A program made the position numbers and the translations under genes. From Pleurotus ostreatus/Saccharomyces cerevisiae fusant (taxonomy: Eukaryota > Opisthokonta): DNA of 35,445 nt. The stretch covers positions 1-35,445 of the forward strand of contig JAMQCK010000229.1 of NCBI GenBank assembly GCA_024196135.1, written 5' to 3'. The notes beneath the pieces were generated by a model, which worked only from the letters and a program-made list of their open reading frames with translations, made no database searches and had not been told where the DNA came from. Position 1 is the stretch's first letter; each line of letters opens with the position of its first letter. Shown piece after piece: positions 1 to 11,977 of the stretch.

Positions 1-1146
1 TGGCTTTCTTCTCCAACACGGCCTTCTCGATGCCCAGGAGACCCTCGAGCATTCGACCCCGAGGTATCTTCTCGAGGGCTGCGAGAACTCTATAGCCTCG
101 TCAGTCCATGTCGCTTAAACCCCTGTCACTTAGTTTATGGGAAAACGGCGAACATACCTCATCAACCTCTCCACATACCGCCCATACCTCTCCCTGATCT
201 CATCGCCCCTATCACTCGGCTCCAGCAGCCTTACTTTCGAGAATGAGATCATGAGCGAGTCCAGGCGCATGAGGGACTCCAAGATAGCCAAGGCCGCCTT
301 GCGCCATGGATCGAGCTGAAGTTCGCGCTTCTTGGCGATGTGCTTGGGGAGGATCTGTTTTTTTGTTAGATGGTGAGGCGAGGTGAAATAGAGTATGTAG
401 CGATGGGAGCGGAGTAAGAGAGAGCCGAGGTACGAGCAGGATATGGATAGAAATATGAGCAGACTGGCAATAGAAATCTGAAAGCAAAGTAAGAACAGCG
501 AGCAACTCACCTGCCACACATCGGCATACAATCGCATCTGCATCCCATCCAAGGTCAGCGCGTCGCGCTTCAAGGGGAGCGAGAGCCTCTCCGTGTCAGG
601 CGAGCCCGTGGAAGTCAGGTCGGACTGGGAGGAGGCGGAGGAGTCGTCGACGTCGATGTCTCCGGTGTCGCCGAGAGGTTCGGGGATTACTCTCCGTTCA
701 AGAGGAGTACTCTGAAGTGGAGAAGGGTGAAGGCCGGTCGCTCTCGAAAGGTGGGAAGGAAGGTAGGAAGGACCAGCTTGAGCAGGGACTCCATTCGGAT
801 GGGCATTGGGGAATACGGCGGGCGAGCCGTCGTATTGACTCTGCACTGGGATATCGAGGGTGCTGTTGTAGTTGATAAAGGTGGGCTCTTCGGGAGCCGA
901 ATGCTCGGCATGGCGCGAATGTTGCTCGCGAGGCGCAGGGGCCTGTGCGGGGTGTGCAGCGCTGAATGCGCGGGGACGCGTACGCTTCCGGCTTGGCTCA
1001 CGGGGAGTGCGACTGCTTGAATCGCGCGAAATGTAATTCGTGGCGCGGGCGGGTTCGGGCGCGGCGGGTGTGCGCATCGTGCCGCGTTCCCCACGAGCAT
1101 TCGCGCCCAACGACTCGAGTGACGAGCTCGAACGCAAGATAGACAT
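1..1146 (-). CDS. Uncharacterised disordered/helical protein, partial (C-terminus beyond window edge)
   Basis: I do not recognise the family. Three exons are inferred on the minus strand: 1146-511, 354-158 and 89-1. Introns are 510-355 (donor GTGAGT) and 157-90 (donor GTATGT, a CTGAC branch-like site, acceptor TATAG). The first ~185 residues are Ser/Pro/Ala/Arg-rich and probably disordered. After LTLDGMQMRLYADVWQ come charged helices containing PSDRGDEIRERYGRYVERLM. Layout and helical pattern resemble the C-terminal halves of the genes at 2788-5027 and 5631-7891, so it may be a distant third member; this is inference from pattern, not an alignment. The start at 1146 (MSILRSSSSLES) was chosen because it opens the disordered tract; an in-frame ATG at 1293 is an alternative. 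The protein continues past position 1. Confidence 0.6.
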
Positions 1147-2787
1147 CTTGACGGGATGAAAATGGTGGAGGGGAAGATTTATGGCGACCGGATGAAAGGG
1201 ATTAAGGCTACACGAAATGTGGCGCAGTCCTTGAGCAAGCGCGGGGCTGCGTGTCAGGGCGCTCTCCGGGAGCGATATTAGAGGATGATTCAAGAGATGA
1301 CTCGGAAGCGTTACGGTCGAACGGCGAGACAGAAACCTCGAGGAGGACGCGGGCTGAGGTAGGACGGAAGATTGGTGTCAATACAAGCGATTTGCACATA
1401 CATATATCCGACTTCGAATGTGGGCGCACAATAACGTGAGAGCCGGCGACGGTCGCGCAGACGACCACAAGCCTTTCCATACGGAGTACCGCTTGCCGAT
1501 AATAACGGCCGGGCGCTGCCTGGACACTACCGAGCGCCGTCTATCCGCTACGTGCGGCGTCAATTGCACTCGGGGCCTCGTAATACAGCGAGCGAAAGAT
1601 CGTTAGAGACAAAGTGGATGGTGGAGCCCGTGTGATCTGAGCGCTTGTGGAGCGCCGCCAAGTAGGCCAAAGGACAGAATTATGCCCGATCTCCCTTCAG
1701 AATCAGGCTGTTACCTGTCGGCATATGTACCTTCTACCAAGCTGAGGCAATCCCGAACTTCTGCAGCTGGCAGGAAGTCGCCAGAACCTCCAGATGTCCT
1801 GGTAGGCAGCGCCACGTGCGGCTCCACTGAAGCTCAGATCTCGCGCGCTCCAACAGCGCGGTCGTCTCTAACGATCTTTCGTCTGCTGTAATCAGGCAAG
1901 GAGTGTAGGGTCTTGCCGAAATTTTTTCGTGTGTCAAAGAAGGTCCAGATATCCATCATGAAATCGGGAAGCGAGAGAGGCGTCAGAGGTGCTGGTGGAC
2001 GCCGTCTGAATGCCGTAAAATCAGGGCGGAGACAAGAAGCATCGGCTACCGTAACCATTGTTCCGTTCCGAGAAGCACGCGCTCACGTGCTGCCTCAATA
2101 CGACCACATAGTATGGACAAGTTCCCCTCCTCCTCGCTGATGAATAGAATGGCCAGGGAATCGAGCTGAGGTCACCATCGGAACTCCAAGGAAATGATAA
2201 CACGTGGCAATTGATTGCTACTACTCAACTGCCCAATTAGGAAGGCTTTGTTCCAACAACAGATGCACAGATACGAATTGTGGGACTTAATCTTCTCCAC
2301 TTTCTCGAGCTAGTACTGGATTTTATGGGCCACATTCAGGCCGGCAGCGCCGTTTTATCTACCAGTGCTGCGCCTGTGACCGAATCAGGCAGTCCTTGTC
2401 GGTCCGGTTACCTCCCTAGCGTACCGATACCGGCCGTGCGCCACACAATGGAATAACCAATCTCTCCCCCCACGCTCATCTTGATTTCATGTATCCGCTT
2501 CGTCGACCTCCGCAGAACCCTTCCGAAGCTCATTCAGTCGTCCACTTACGGCAGTAGGAGCAGGCGCGCGCAGGAACCCGGTACGGAACTCAGCGCTTAT
2601 GTGGACGGATTCGGCGCTAGACAATACCTTCGCCGCATGGACGGCGTGCGGAATGTCGTTTTTACAGGGCATGAAGGGTGCGTGGTCATGTAGCTGTATG
2701 CGGTTGCTTGACTCATCGGTACTTAGGCACGACGCCTATTCCTACCCAATCCCCCCAGCTCCCCGACCCCGCTCGTAGCTCCCCACC
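1147..2787. other. Divergent intergenic region
   Basis: No credible gene is seen; reading frames are short and mutually overlapping. It holds the MITE-like element at 1586-1888 and, at 2236-2252 and 2391-2414, segments repeated in inverted orientation near 8325-8672. It should contain the promoters of the genes starting at 1146 (-) and 2788 (+). Confidence 0.5.
1586..1888. mobile_element. MITE-like element with 25-bp terminal inverted repeats and TA flanks
   Basis: The ends 1586-1610 and 1864-1888 are inverted repeats of 25 bp with two mismatches; the inner 18 bp (GTCTCTAACGATCTTTCG on the right) are perfect. Outer ends begin CAGC on both sides, and each is flanked by TA (1584-1585 and 1889-1890). 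TA flanks plus terminal inverted repeats fit a Tc1/mariner-type non-autonomous element. The 253-bp interior has no credible coding region. It lies between two divergently transcribed genes. A chance palindrome is unlikely at this length, but element status needs other genomic copies. Confidence 0.6.
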
Positions 2788-5027
2788 ATGGACTCTCCCG
2801 GCGCTCCCTCTGCTGGCCCACCAGAAACACAGAGACCTCGCAACGAGATTCCTAGCCTGGGCACCTCCGCGTCCATCTACTCTCAGAGCTCCTATGTGCC
2901 TTCTCGCCCCTTCGGCGTGCCGACGAACCCGTCGGCGCTACCCCCGCGCTCGAGTGATGCACCGTCTCCCACGTCTCGCCCTCCTTCCTTGCGTCGATTG
3001 TCGGGGCGTGTTTTCGTGGATCGGACGCCGGCGACGCAGCTCGATGTCCCTGTCCCCCAAGCCAACGACGTGCCGCCGAGCCCTTCTACCTCGACGGCGA
3101 ACGGTCCCTCCACCTCCATGGCGAGCGATTCATCCACCTCGGCCGTGAACGGTCTACCGATCTCAACAGGAATCCATCCCAGTATCACCGCAGTCCTCAG
3201 CACGTCCCCGCCTGCAAGCCGGTCGTCGTGGCGGACGACGCTCGAGCATTCCCGAATTGAATCTGGGACGAGCGTGCCCCCGGAGCACCTTGCGGCTCGT
3301 CTTCACTCCATCGAAGCGGATGCGAGGTTTCTTCACAGCGAGCGAGCGATTCTTCTTGCGGCGCGTGCGATACTTTATAGCGAGCGTGCGGCTTTTCATG
3401 ACGCGCGCTCGATTCATCGCGGCGAGCGGGTTTTCCAGGGCGCGGGGGATACCGTCGTCGAGGTCGACGAAGATATCCTAGTCGACATGAGTGACGTCTC
3501 GACCTACACCGAGGGCCCAGAGCTGGACGTGCCCTACACCGATGCCGAGCTGCTGGAGAACCCGCGCTACATCGATCGCGAGGGCGAGGCCTATGACGAC
3601 GATGTGGACGACACGGAAGACGAGGCTTTCTTCGACGCGTACGAGGAGCTCGCCGAATCCGACATGGACCAGCCAGAGGAATCCGACTCGGATCAGCCAG
3701 GGAGTCGCTTCAGCGCTGACAGTGCTACCTCGCATATGTCTTCGCCGCCCCCGCCGCGCCCGGCAGAGCGCCCTTCCACCATCCCTTCCGTTTTGCTGCG
3801 CGCCATGGCCGATCTGTCTGCCGGTCTCCCTAGAGACTCGGAGACGACACCGTACTCAGGACGATGGTCATCTATCAACGGGCCCGCGCAGCACACGCAT
3901 CGCTCCCCGCAGGGCATGCCTACGCCGCCTACAAGTACTGATCGCGGAAGCCTCGGGGCTGAGGAGGTGGCGCCTCAGCCTGCTCCCCCACCGAGGGGCC
4001 CTCAACCTGCGGGTCGCTCCCGTCCCCAACCTGCGGAGGGCTCCCTTTCCCAAGCCGCTGGTGGCTTCCCGCGTCAACATGCTGGTACGGGGAACTCCCT
4101 CCACCGCCCCCGGCCGCCCAGTCTCGCGAGCCTGGAGAACCTCCTGACACCGCGGAACTCGATCGCGCTCATGCGCGCTGCAGGGCGACCCGCGCTCGAG
4201 CCCTTGAGGGCGCCGTACAAGTTCGAGCTGAGGACGGTCCCCGCGGGGACGAAGCAGGTGCTGCACGACGTGCAGTATGGGGCGCCGGATGTGGCGGAGA
4301 GGGCGGGGTTGAGGTATGGGGTGAGTTCGTGGGTTTGGGTGTGGGTGCTAGTTCTATTAGCTAACGGGACGCTGCTCAGGTTCACGGCGCCGATTATCTT
4401 GCGAGCGATGACTGGGCCATGAAGAAGAGGCAGCTGGAGGATATCGGATGTCTTGTGCACTCGACGCGCACGGTGTTGCACAAGTATCGGTACATCACCT
4501 TGACTGTCGACACGGACGCGAAGCGCAAGGACACCGCAGAATGGCTCGATTGGGTGCGGTTGGTGAAGAGGTCTCGAAGTCGTTTCTCCAAGGGCTGAAC
4601 AGTAGTCACTGATCATCCATAAACAGCACCTGCGACGAGCTCAAGCGCAAGTTTAGAGACTTCCAAAACATGCATTTGTGGGCCCCCGACTACCTCAGTA
4701 AGCGCAAGGAGCGCCTGGCTCGGTACGAGCAGCAGATTATCGTGCGTCCTAGCTTCGTATCTCGCCTTCCCATTCCATAGTTGAATGACCGACTCCACAC
4801 AGAAAGCCACCGAGGCCATCATCAAGCACACGCTAGGCGAACATAACAGCACGCTCGAGGAGGGCCGCAGCACGTTCGAGGAGGCCCGCGCTGTCTGGCA
4901 CGAGCGAAAGCGGCTTTTCAGCGAAAACACGCGCACGATCAGGGAGGATTTAGAGGAATTCAGGATGATGAGGCCTATCTTTGAGGAGGAAGCGGAGCGT
5001 GCTATAAGGCGGAGAAGTTTGTACTAG
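2788..5027 (+). CDS. Uncharacterised protein, disordered N-terminus and helical/coiled-coil C-terminus (paralog A)
   Basis: Four exons (2788-4320, 4380-4570, 4627-4741, 4803-5027) give about 687 residues. I recognise no domain. Residues 1-170 are Ser/Pro/Thr-rich. About 180-217 form a run of 7-residue repeats (RAILYSE type), 220-310 are very acidic, and 310-450 Pro-rich. The C-terminal ~240 residues are helical and contain VPAGTKQVLHDVQ, LHKYRYITLTVDTDAKRKDT and a long charged tail after KATEAIIKHT. The gene at 5631-7891 has the matching segments (VPAGTQNVL, LTKYRHITVVVDTEAKRRHT, KATKDVIADK). Two introns sit at matching places with matching phase (after VK/MK, phase 2; before KAT, phase 0). 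No signal peptide or membrane span is evident. Function is unknown. Confidence 0.8.
3322..3441 (+). repeat. In-frame 21-bp repeats coding a 7-residue motif
   Basis: Within the gene at 2788-5027 the translation repeats every seven residues: RFLHSEx, RAILLAA, RAILYSE, RAAFHDA, RSIHRGE, RVFQGAG. The period is 21 bp and the copies are degenerate. A helical heptad array is the likely structure (inference). Confidence 0.65.
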
Positions 5028-5630
5028 TGAGCGACGACGTGGACGAGGATGACCTCTATGACACGAATAGCTACGTTTTCATTTCCATAGACGCATGAAA
5101 ATAACGATTCTCAATACTGTACATACACAAACTCTGCACGTCGAACTGCGGCAAGGCTACAGCACGCTGCGACTGTTTGATAATTGGGCGCGAGTCGACC
5201 CAGCGGTTGACAAACACTACCGCCGCAAGCGCCTACTCACCCTTTAGCGGCGCCTACCGTTTTCCATCAGTCTGAAAGGTTGCTAGCTCGCAACTGCTCA
5301 GCGCTCAGCGCCGAAACAATTTCCGCCTGTCCACTTGGAAAAATTCCCTGCACCTTCGCACCAACCGGTAAGTACTGTCCTTGAGCACAAAAAAGCGTCG
5401 ACATCCATTATTCCAATTTGGGAAGTATACGCGTTCACGTGCAGTACAAGCAAAGCCATACAAACCTTCCGCATTTCACGGCGTTGTCAGAAGTTGGTCA
5501 CTCTGGGCTAGCGTCATATATCGGGCGCAAGTCATTATCCTATCGTGATCGCTAAAGAGACGTAGCAGGTCGTATCGTAAGTAGAAGTCGTCCTTCGTCG
5601 TCATGCCGTACACCCACTATTGGGTCAATT
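5028..5630. other. Intergenic region between convergent paralogs
   Basis: This is the 3' side of both flanking genes. No coding, repeat or RNA feature was found. It should contain the two transcription ends. Confidence 0.5.
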
Positions 5631-7891
5631 TTATCCTTGCCGAACATAACACCGCGCTGCCTCTACTCCACACCGATGTCGCATCTCCCTCAGCGCATCG
5701 TAGTCGACTTTCATCTCGCGGATGTTGGCGGCGACGAAGTTCTTCCGCTCGTTATACTCATGGATAAGGACATCGTACTCGCGACGCTTATCCGCGATGA
5801 CGTCCTTGGTGGCTTTCTGAAAAATGACAGTCAGGTACGAGAGGGACAGGTGGGAGGAGATAGACGCACCATGATTTGCATTAGATAGCGAGCGAGTCTC
5901 GTCCTTCGCCTGCCGAGCCAGTCGTCTTCGCTCGCGTTGCTAGGATCTCGCAGCCTTTGCAAGATCTCTTCGCAGGCACTGAACGAGAAGAGATCAGCGA
6001 TACGAATTAGCAGCTCCGAGCAAAAAGCGTACCTCTTCATCGACTGTACCCCATCCATCCACGCAGCAGTGTGCCTCCGCTTCGCCTCCGTATCGACGAC
6101 TACAGTGATGTGCCGGTACTTCGTCAAGACCTGGCGCGCCGCGTGCACCTGCGCCGCGATGACCTGCAGATTCTCACCCCCGTCAAGCGCCCGGGCCCGA
6201 TGCTCCGTCTCGCGCAACACGTTCTGCGTCCCCGCGGGAACCTCCGAGAGCTTAAACTCGGGTGGTGTCAAGGAGGTATCGAGCAAGGGCGACCGAGGGT
6301 AATGAGTCATGAGAATCGAGCTCCGCGGCGACTCCACGATCTCCATGGCTTCAAGGTTAAGAAGCTGTGGTCGCCGGAGGACAGGCTCCTCGACTCGGGG
6401 CGCAGGTTGCGGCGGCGGAGGCTGCATTCGTGGGGGCGAAGCCGCCCGCCGCGTCGCCTGGGCTTGTGCGGTGCGGGAAGTCGTAGTAGGCACCCTCGGA
6501 TTCTCGTCTGCGTCGGTCCATTCATCCTCTGCACCTTCCTCGTCGCCCTCTTCCACGATCTCCTCTCCCTCATCCCCGACCTCCCGTTGGTAACCACCGG
6601 GCAGCGTCTCTGGCCCTTGCACGAAGGTGGTGGCGTGCGTCGTGGCGTGACTCCGGCGGCTTCGCTGCTGAGCGCGTGCGGACGACCTGGGCTCAGGCGC
6701 ACGTCCATGCTCTTCCACGTACTCAAGCTCCTCCCTGGCCCGTGCCGTGCTTGCATGAGCCGGCACGAACCTCGATGCAGATGCATTCTGTGGCTGCTCA
6801 GGCGTCGTCGGACCCGTCGAACCAGGCGGCGGCGTGCTGAACATCGCAGTAGGATCCGAACGGTTCACCGTAGACGTCGAGGGGCCTGGCTGCGCTTCGG
6901 CGACATGAAGCACATAGTTGCTGGGCTGGTACGCGCCGTTGTGTGCACGAGACGGGCCGCTGGCATTCGGTGGCGGGCTGACGCGAGAGCTCCTACGCTC
7001 CCTGTTTTGAACCACGAGTGGCTCAGGAGACGAGCCCTCACGCACAACCGCGGGTGTCTGGGAAGTCCGCTCCCGCAATATGCGGCCCGACGATCGGCGC
7101 AGGGGGGATTGGGGAGACGATTGTGTCGACGCGCGGCTGGGGCGGGGGGAGGCGCTGCTGGGTCGTCGGGGTGCGTCTAGGGGGTGCGGGCTGCTGGGAC
7201 GTTGAGGCACGGGCATGCTGTTGTGCCGCGAATGCGCATTCGTCGACGGCGCGCGGGGCGCTGGTGCGTTGGTGATGCGCTGGGGCGTAGGCACGCTGCT
7301 CGGACGTTGGCGTGCGGATGATGAGCGTGCAGGGTGAGCACCTTCAGCAAAGGAAGCGCCCATTGCCGCCTGGGCAGCACTTGAGGTCGCCCGGAGAGCA
7401 CCTGACGCCTGCTGGGCCGAATCCCTCCACGTCACACGCTGCCTTGTCGCTCCCGGCGTAGGGGGAAGGCTCTTGTCCCGGCGGATTGCATGTGACGCGT
7501 GCGCTTGCGAGGTATCGTGTTGCGCGACGGTGGGGCGCTCGCCGCGAGAATGACCAGCGATCGGGGCGCTTGCCGCGGGCCCATCCTCCTCCTCCTCCCC
7601 ATGAGGATTCAGCACTGGTCCGTCGATCTCCCTAATGTGCGACGAATAGAACGCGGAGATCGCGGTATCCGTAGAGATATGCCTGCGCTTCTTGGTGAAG
7701 CGCCGAGTGAAGCGGCGAAAGAGCCTGCGGAAGAAGCACTTCCTCCCCGGAGCTCTGTGCTTGGGATACGCGGGGGGCGGCGAGCGGCGCCAGAAGCGAG
7801 GAAACCGTGACCATTTGCGGCGCCTGTTCGTGGGCGGGGGAGGTGCGGAGACCGAGGGGGCTGCAGCGGGGGTTGCGGTGCCAGTGTCCAT
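5631..7891 (-). CDS. Uncharacterised protein, Arg-rich and disordered N-terminus, helical C-terminus (paralog B)
   Basis: Three exons on the minus strand (7891-6033, 5978-5870, 5816-5631) give about 717 residues. Introns of 54 and 53 nt have donors GTACGC and GTGCGT. Residues 20-75 are strongly basic (RRKWSRFPRFWRR, RRLFRRFTRRFTKKRR). A long Ser/Pro/Ala/Thr-rich disordered stretch follows, then an acidic block near EGDEEGAEDEWTDADE, then the helical C-terminal part. That part has VPAGTQNVL, LTKYRHITVVVDTEAKRRHT, a segment after CEEILQRL, and a coiled-coil-like tail from KATKDVIADK. It is a paralog of the gene at 2788-5027, in convergent orientation, with conserved positions for two introns; the paralog's extra intron near RYG is missing here. 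Function is unknown. Confidence 0.8.
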
Positions 7892-8324
7892 GGTAGACTC
7901 TATGTAGGAAGGTCGATCTACGAGCGTCGCAGGCGGGGGATCCGAGGGAACTGCGTGAGGTTTCTGTATGTCGAGGAATAGGCGCCGCGCTTAAATACAC
8001 ATCAGTACAATAGCCGCATGCGCCTAACGACCACGCACCCCCTAGCGCCTTCTCAAAGATGACATTCCGAACGCCGCTCGCGTGGTGAGGTTATTGTCCA
8101 GTACCGGGGTCCTGTTACGCGCTGAGTCCCTGGGCAAACTGCCGTGCACTTCCTGCCGAATGTGGACGACCGAATGCCATGACTGGCGAGTGAATGGGCT
8201 TCCAAGTGTGTCAATAAGGCAGAATCCATCAGATCGAGATGAGCGCGGGAAGTAAGAGATTTGTTATCCAGAATCTCGAGTGTGGCGGGAAGAGAGAAGT
8301 GTGGCGGACGCCTGCGGAGCCCGC

Positions 8325-8348
8325 GAGGCAACCGGCCCGACAAGGACT
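8325..8348. repeat. 24-bp segment repeated in inverted orientation at 2391-2414
   Basis: The reverse complement of this segment matches 2391-2414 with two mismatches (core AGTCCTTGTCGG followed by CCGGTT and CCTC). It lies upstream of the gene at 5631-7891; the partner lies upstream of its paralog at 2788. Confidence 0.65.
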
Positions 8349-8655
8349 ACCTATTTTGTCCACAAGCGCATCGCAGGAGTTGGCAACGGCCTCAGTCCTC
8401 TTTCAGCCTCAATGAGCACGGAGAACTGTGGAGAATAAACATCTGGGCGTGTCTGCAACAGAAGGTCATGGTCGTCTGTATATAGCACTGACAGTACTCC
8501 TTGAAGTTGCATTGTATCGAGGTCTCCAGAGAATGATGTCGATCCTATACATGGCTTTGGAAGGCATCTCCCGAGCTCTCAAAATCCAGGAACTGAGCTC
8601 GCGACGCGCGTCGACAAGGGTCAAGAGCAAGCCGGAAATGAGCACCGTTTAGTGC

Positions 8656-8672
8656 AACAAAGCCTTCCTAAT
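8656..8672. repeat. Dispersed 17-bp repeat, three copies
   Basis: AACAAAGCCTTCCTAAT occurs here, as a perfect reverse complement at 2236-2252, and with two mismatches at 12483-12499. Two copies lie about 200 and 183 bp beyond the stops of the two penta-EF-hand genes; the third lies upstream of the gene at 2788. It marks shared duplicated flanks. Confidence 0.7.
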
Positions 8673-8872
8673 CTGGAACCATTAAACTCCGTGACGTCAC
8701 ATGCAGACTTGGAGGGGCGGGCCACAAGATTGAATATACAGCACAAGTGCGTACTATACACGAGTTGATACAATTTACGAGCAGTCATACATACACGTGC
8801 TATCGATTCGAGTCATCTCGGGGTCTACCAGCCAAGAGCCTGCCTTCTTCGCCTCACGCAGGATTTCCTGCC

Positions 8873-9943
<1,071 letters not shown>

Positions 9944-10093
9944 GTTCAGTTCACGAAAGAAATGGGAGATGAAGAGATGGGAGACGCAGCCAACAGCTCG
10001 CTCGCACTTAAAAGGGGCACTGGGCCTCGGAATCGGAGCACAGGAAAGCGGTGATGCGAGATCCCGATGTAGTCTCCAATACCCGGCGGTGTG

Positions 10094-10571
10094 TCAGAGG
10101 GTAGTCTCGGAGTTTGAAATCCAAGGTGCCGATGACATGCCGGGCGCGGCAGAGCGGGACTTTGAGGACAAGGGGCCGGTATTTCGAGGTGTAGGAGGCG
10201 ACTGATTACTGGATGTGCTAGCGACCTGAGGTGCGAGCGCAGGCTGCAGGCTACCCACGACGGGTACGGCGTAGTAGGGCGACGTATTCGAGAGTGTTCC
10301 GGGATGAGGCGGAGGATAAAGCGCATACGGATGAGGAGTGGGCGCAGGATGCCAAGGAGCGTAGGGAGAGACGGGAGATGGTGGTGAGTATCCATGATAA
10401 CCATAGGGAGCTGTATGCACGGTGACGGCTCGCTTCAGTGAATATTTGCTGGCTTTCTTACATACCTTAAGGCGAAATTGGGACGTTGCTATGGTGGACA
10501 TATGAGACATGAGGTCCAGATTGATTGATTTCAGGACCTTCACACTTCGTAACTTCGTCATGGTCCGACAT
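10094..10571 (-). pseudogene. Tyr/Pro-rich reading frame with probable splice structure, possibly broken
   Basis: The segment 10410-10094 encodes a coding-like Pro/Tyr/Ser-rich stretch (YGYHGYSPPSPVSPYAPWHP and onward) ending in SNSETTL and TGA. It is preceded by an excellent intron, 10465-10411 (donor GTATGT, acceptor ACAG). The ATG at 10571 opens a matching frame (MSDHDEVTKCEGPEINQ), and splicing at the good donor gives the right phase, but an in-frame TAA (10469-10467) lies directly before it. A weaker donor (GTCCTG) after MSDHDEVTKCE would avoid the stop. The composition recalls the N-termini of the neighbouring penta-EF-hand proteins, but no EF-hand follows. It is either a gene with a different first exon or a decaying copy. 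Confidence 0.35.
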
Positions 10572-10976
10572 GAGTGCAGGAGTCGAGCACGACGCAACCC
10601 GAATGTACATATTCGACAATCAAAAAGGCAATCCGGAGACAGCCGGCCGTGACGCGGCACGTCAGGTTTTAAACTCCGCAACTACGCTCTAACCTACCCG
10701 CCATACCGCTCCAGACTCCAATGATATGGAGGCTGATTTACGAGACGATGGCATCGCCGCTTCCCGAGGCGGTACATGTGCCCTTTGTCCGCTCTCGGCA
10801 CCTTCTCCCGCCGGCGCACAGTCTCAGATCAGCGAGCGGGGGCTGCGCGCCGTGATAGCAGCTGCCCATCTATCAAAGGTGTGCGAGTGCGGTGCAATAG
10901 ATACGTCAGTACAGGTCAATAGTAAATAGTTTAGTAAGGAAAGGGATGGGGAAGGGCCGGCCTATTATGAGCTTCA

Positions 10977-11977
10977 TTAGTGCTTCTTGTAGATCGCCCG
11001 CGTCGCCTTCGACTGGTCCAAACGCTGTTGCAGCACCTCGACCGTGTCCGCGCGCGCCGCGCTCCGCTCGTTCGCGCACAGCTTGTCCATCGCTTCGCTG
11101 TGGTACTTGTCCTTGCGCTCCCTCAGCGCCTCCTCACTCAGCGGGACTTCGACGTGGAGATGCGCTTCCTCCTCCTCCTGCTCCTTCATTCGGATCTGGC
11201 GTCTGAGGTCGAGCTCCTCGGCGATAGAGACCCATTTCTGTGAGGACAACGCGTTAGATGCGTCGGGGTGGTAAGGGCAGCAGACGCACGAAGATCTTCT
11301 TGTCCAGGTCCACGATCTTGGCGTGAAGTTGCTGAAGGACCTCGCGGACCCGGTAGTCTGACGTAAAGGGCTCCGTCAAGATATGCGAATACTCGACAAG
11401 GGTATGCAGTGGGGCCCTTATAGCATGCTGGACGCTAGCGGGCGGGTGACAGACCAGTATCAATTGCCGTTCTTTCGTCGTTGATGAACAAGCAAGCTCA
11501 CCGGTTGAGAGAGGACACGAAATGAAGGAAGTGGCGGTCTGACCGCTTGAAATCAGGGTGCCCCCAGTACAGTTTGTTCTCCCCATTCAGCTTGAAGATC
11601 TTCGAGAATTGATTGCTTATGTTGTCGAAGAGCCTGGCGCTCCAGTAGATATAAGCCGAGTAGGATTGGACGACGGGGTGCTCCGGCCTGTAGGCTTCGA
11701 TGATCTGTCGATACACATTAGGATCAGCCTGTAAACTTTGCAGAGCACGTACCGGTCGCAGTTGAGACTCAATATATCGGTTGATGATCTCGCTGTTCTG
11801 CACGAGAACATAGATATCGTTCAAGACGTAGCCTATGGGTGGCAACTGTGGCAGTTCGACGAAGTCCTCCCTCACTGGATCGGGCAAGTCGACGTAGACT
11901 CCGATTTCCTCAATGAGCTCGATCCGCGGAGGCTGTGGCAAGGGTTTGTTGAGTTGCTGATAGTCCAGGGATGCCAT
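10977..11977 (-). CDS. Uncharacterised helical protein, 293 residues
   Basis: Three exons (11977-11502, 11434-11290, 11237-10977) are joined by introns of 67 and 52 nt. The protein starts MASLDYQQLNKPLPQPP and ends KSKATRAIYKKH-like at residues 280-293 (visible: QSKATRAIYKKH). It is predicted helical, with Glu/Gln-rich stretches (KEQEEEEAHLHVEV) and no signal peptide or membrane span. No family is recognised. A GT...AG stretch of 24 nt inside exon 1 is too short to be an intron and was kept as coding. The segment around LVEYSHILTEPFTSDYRVRE vaguely resembles the LxKYRxIT...DTxAKR region of the genes at 2788 and 5631, which is only a suggestion. It lies between the two penta-EF-hand genes on the same strand. 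Confidence 0.75.

Larger units (their letters stand above)
7892..8872. other. Intergenic region with duplicated segments
   Basis: No credible gene was found. It should contain the promoter of the gene starting at 7891 and the 3' flank of the penta-EF-hand gene ending at 8873. Segments 8325-8348 and 8656-8672 are inverted copies of 2391-2414 and 2236-2252. Confidence 0.5.

Noticed and set aside
6071..7180. 369-codon plus-strand frame
   Set aside because: It is antisense to the spliced gene at 5631-7891 and reflects the high GC content of that exon.
11732..11755. In-frame GT...AG stretch inside the gene at 10977-11977
   Set aside because: At 24 nt it is far shorter than any intron in the window; reading through keeps a sensible helix.
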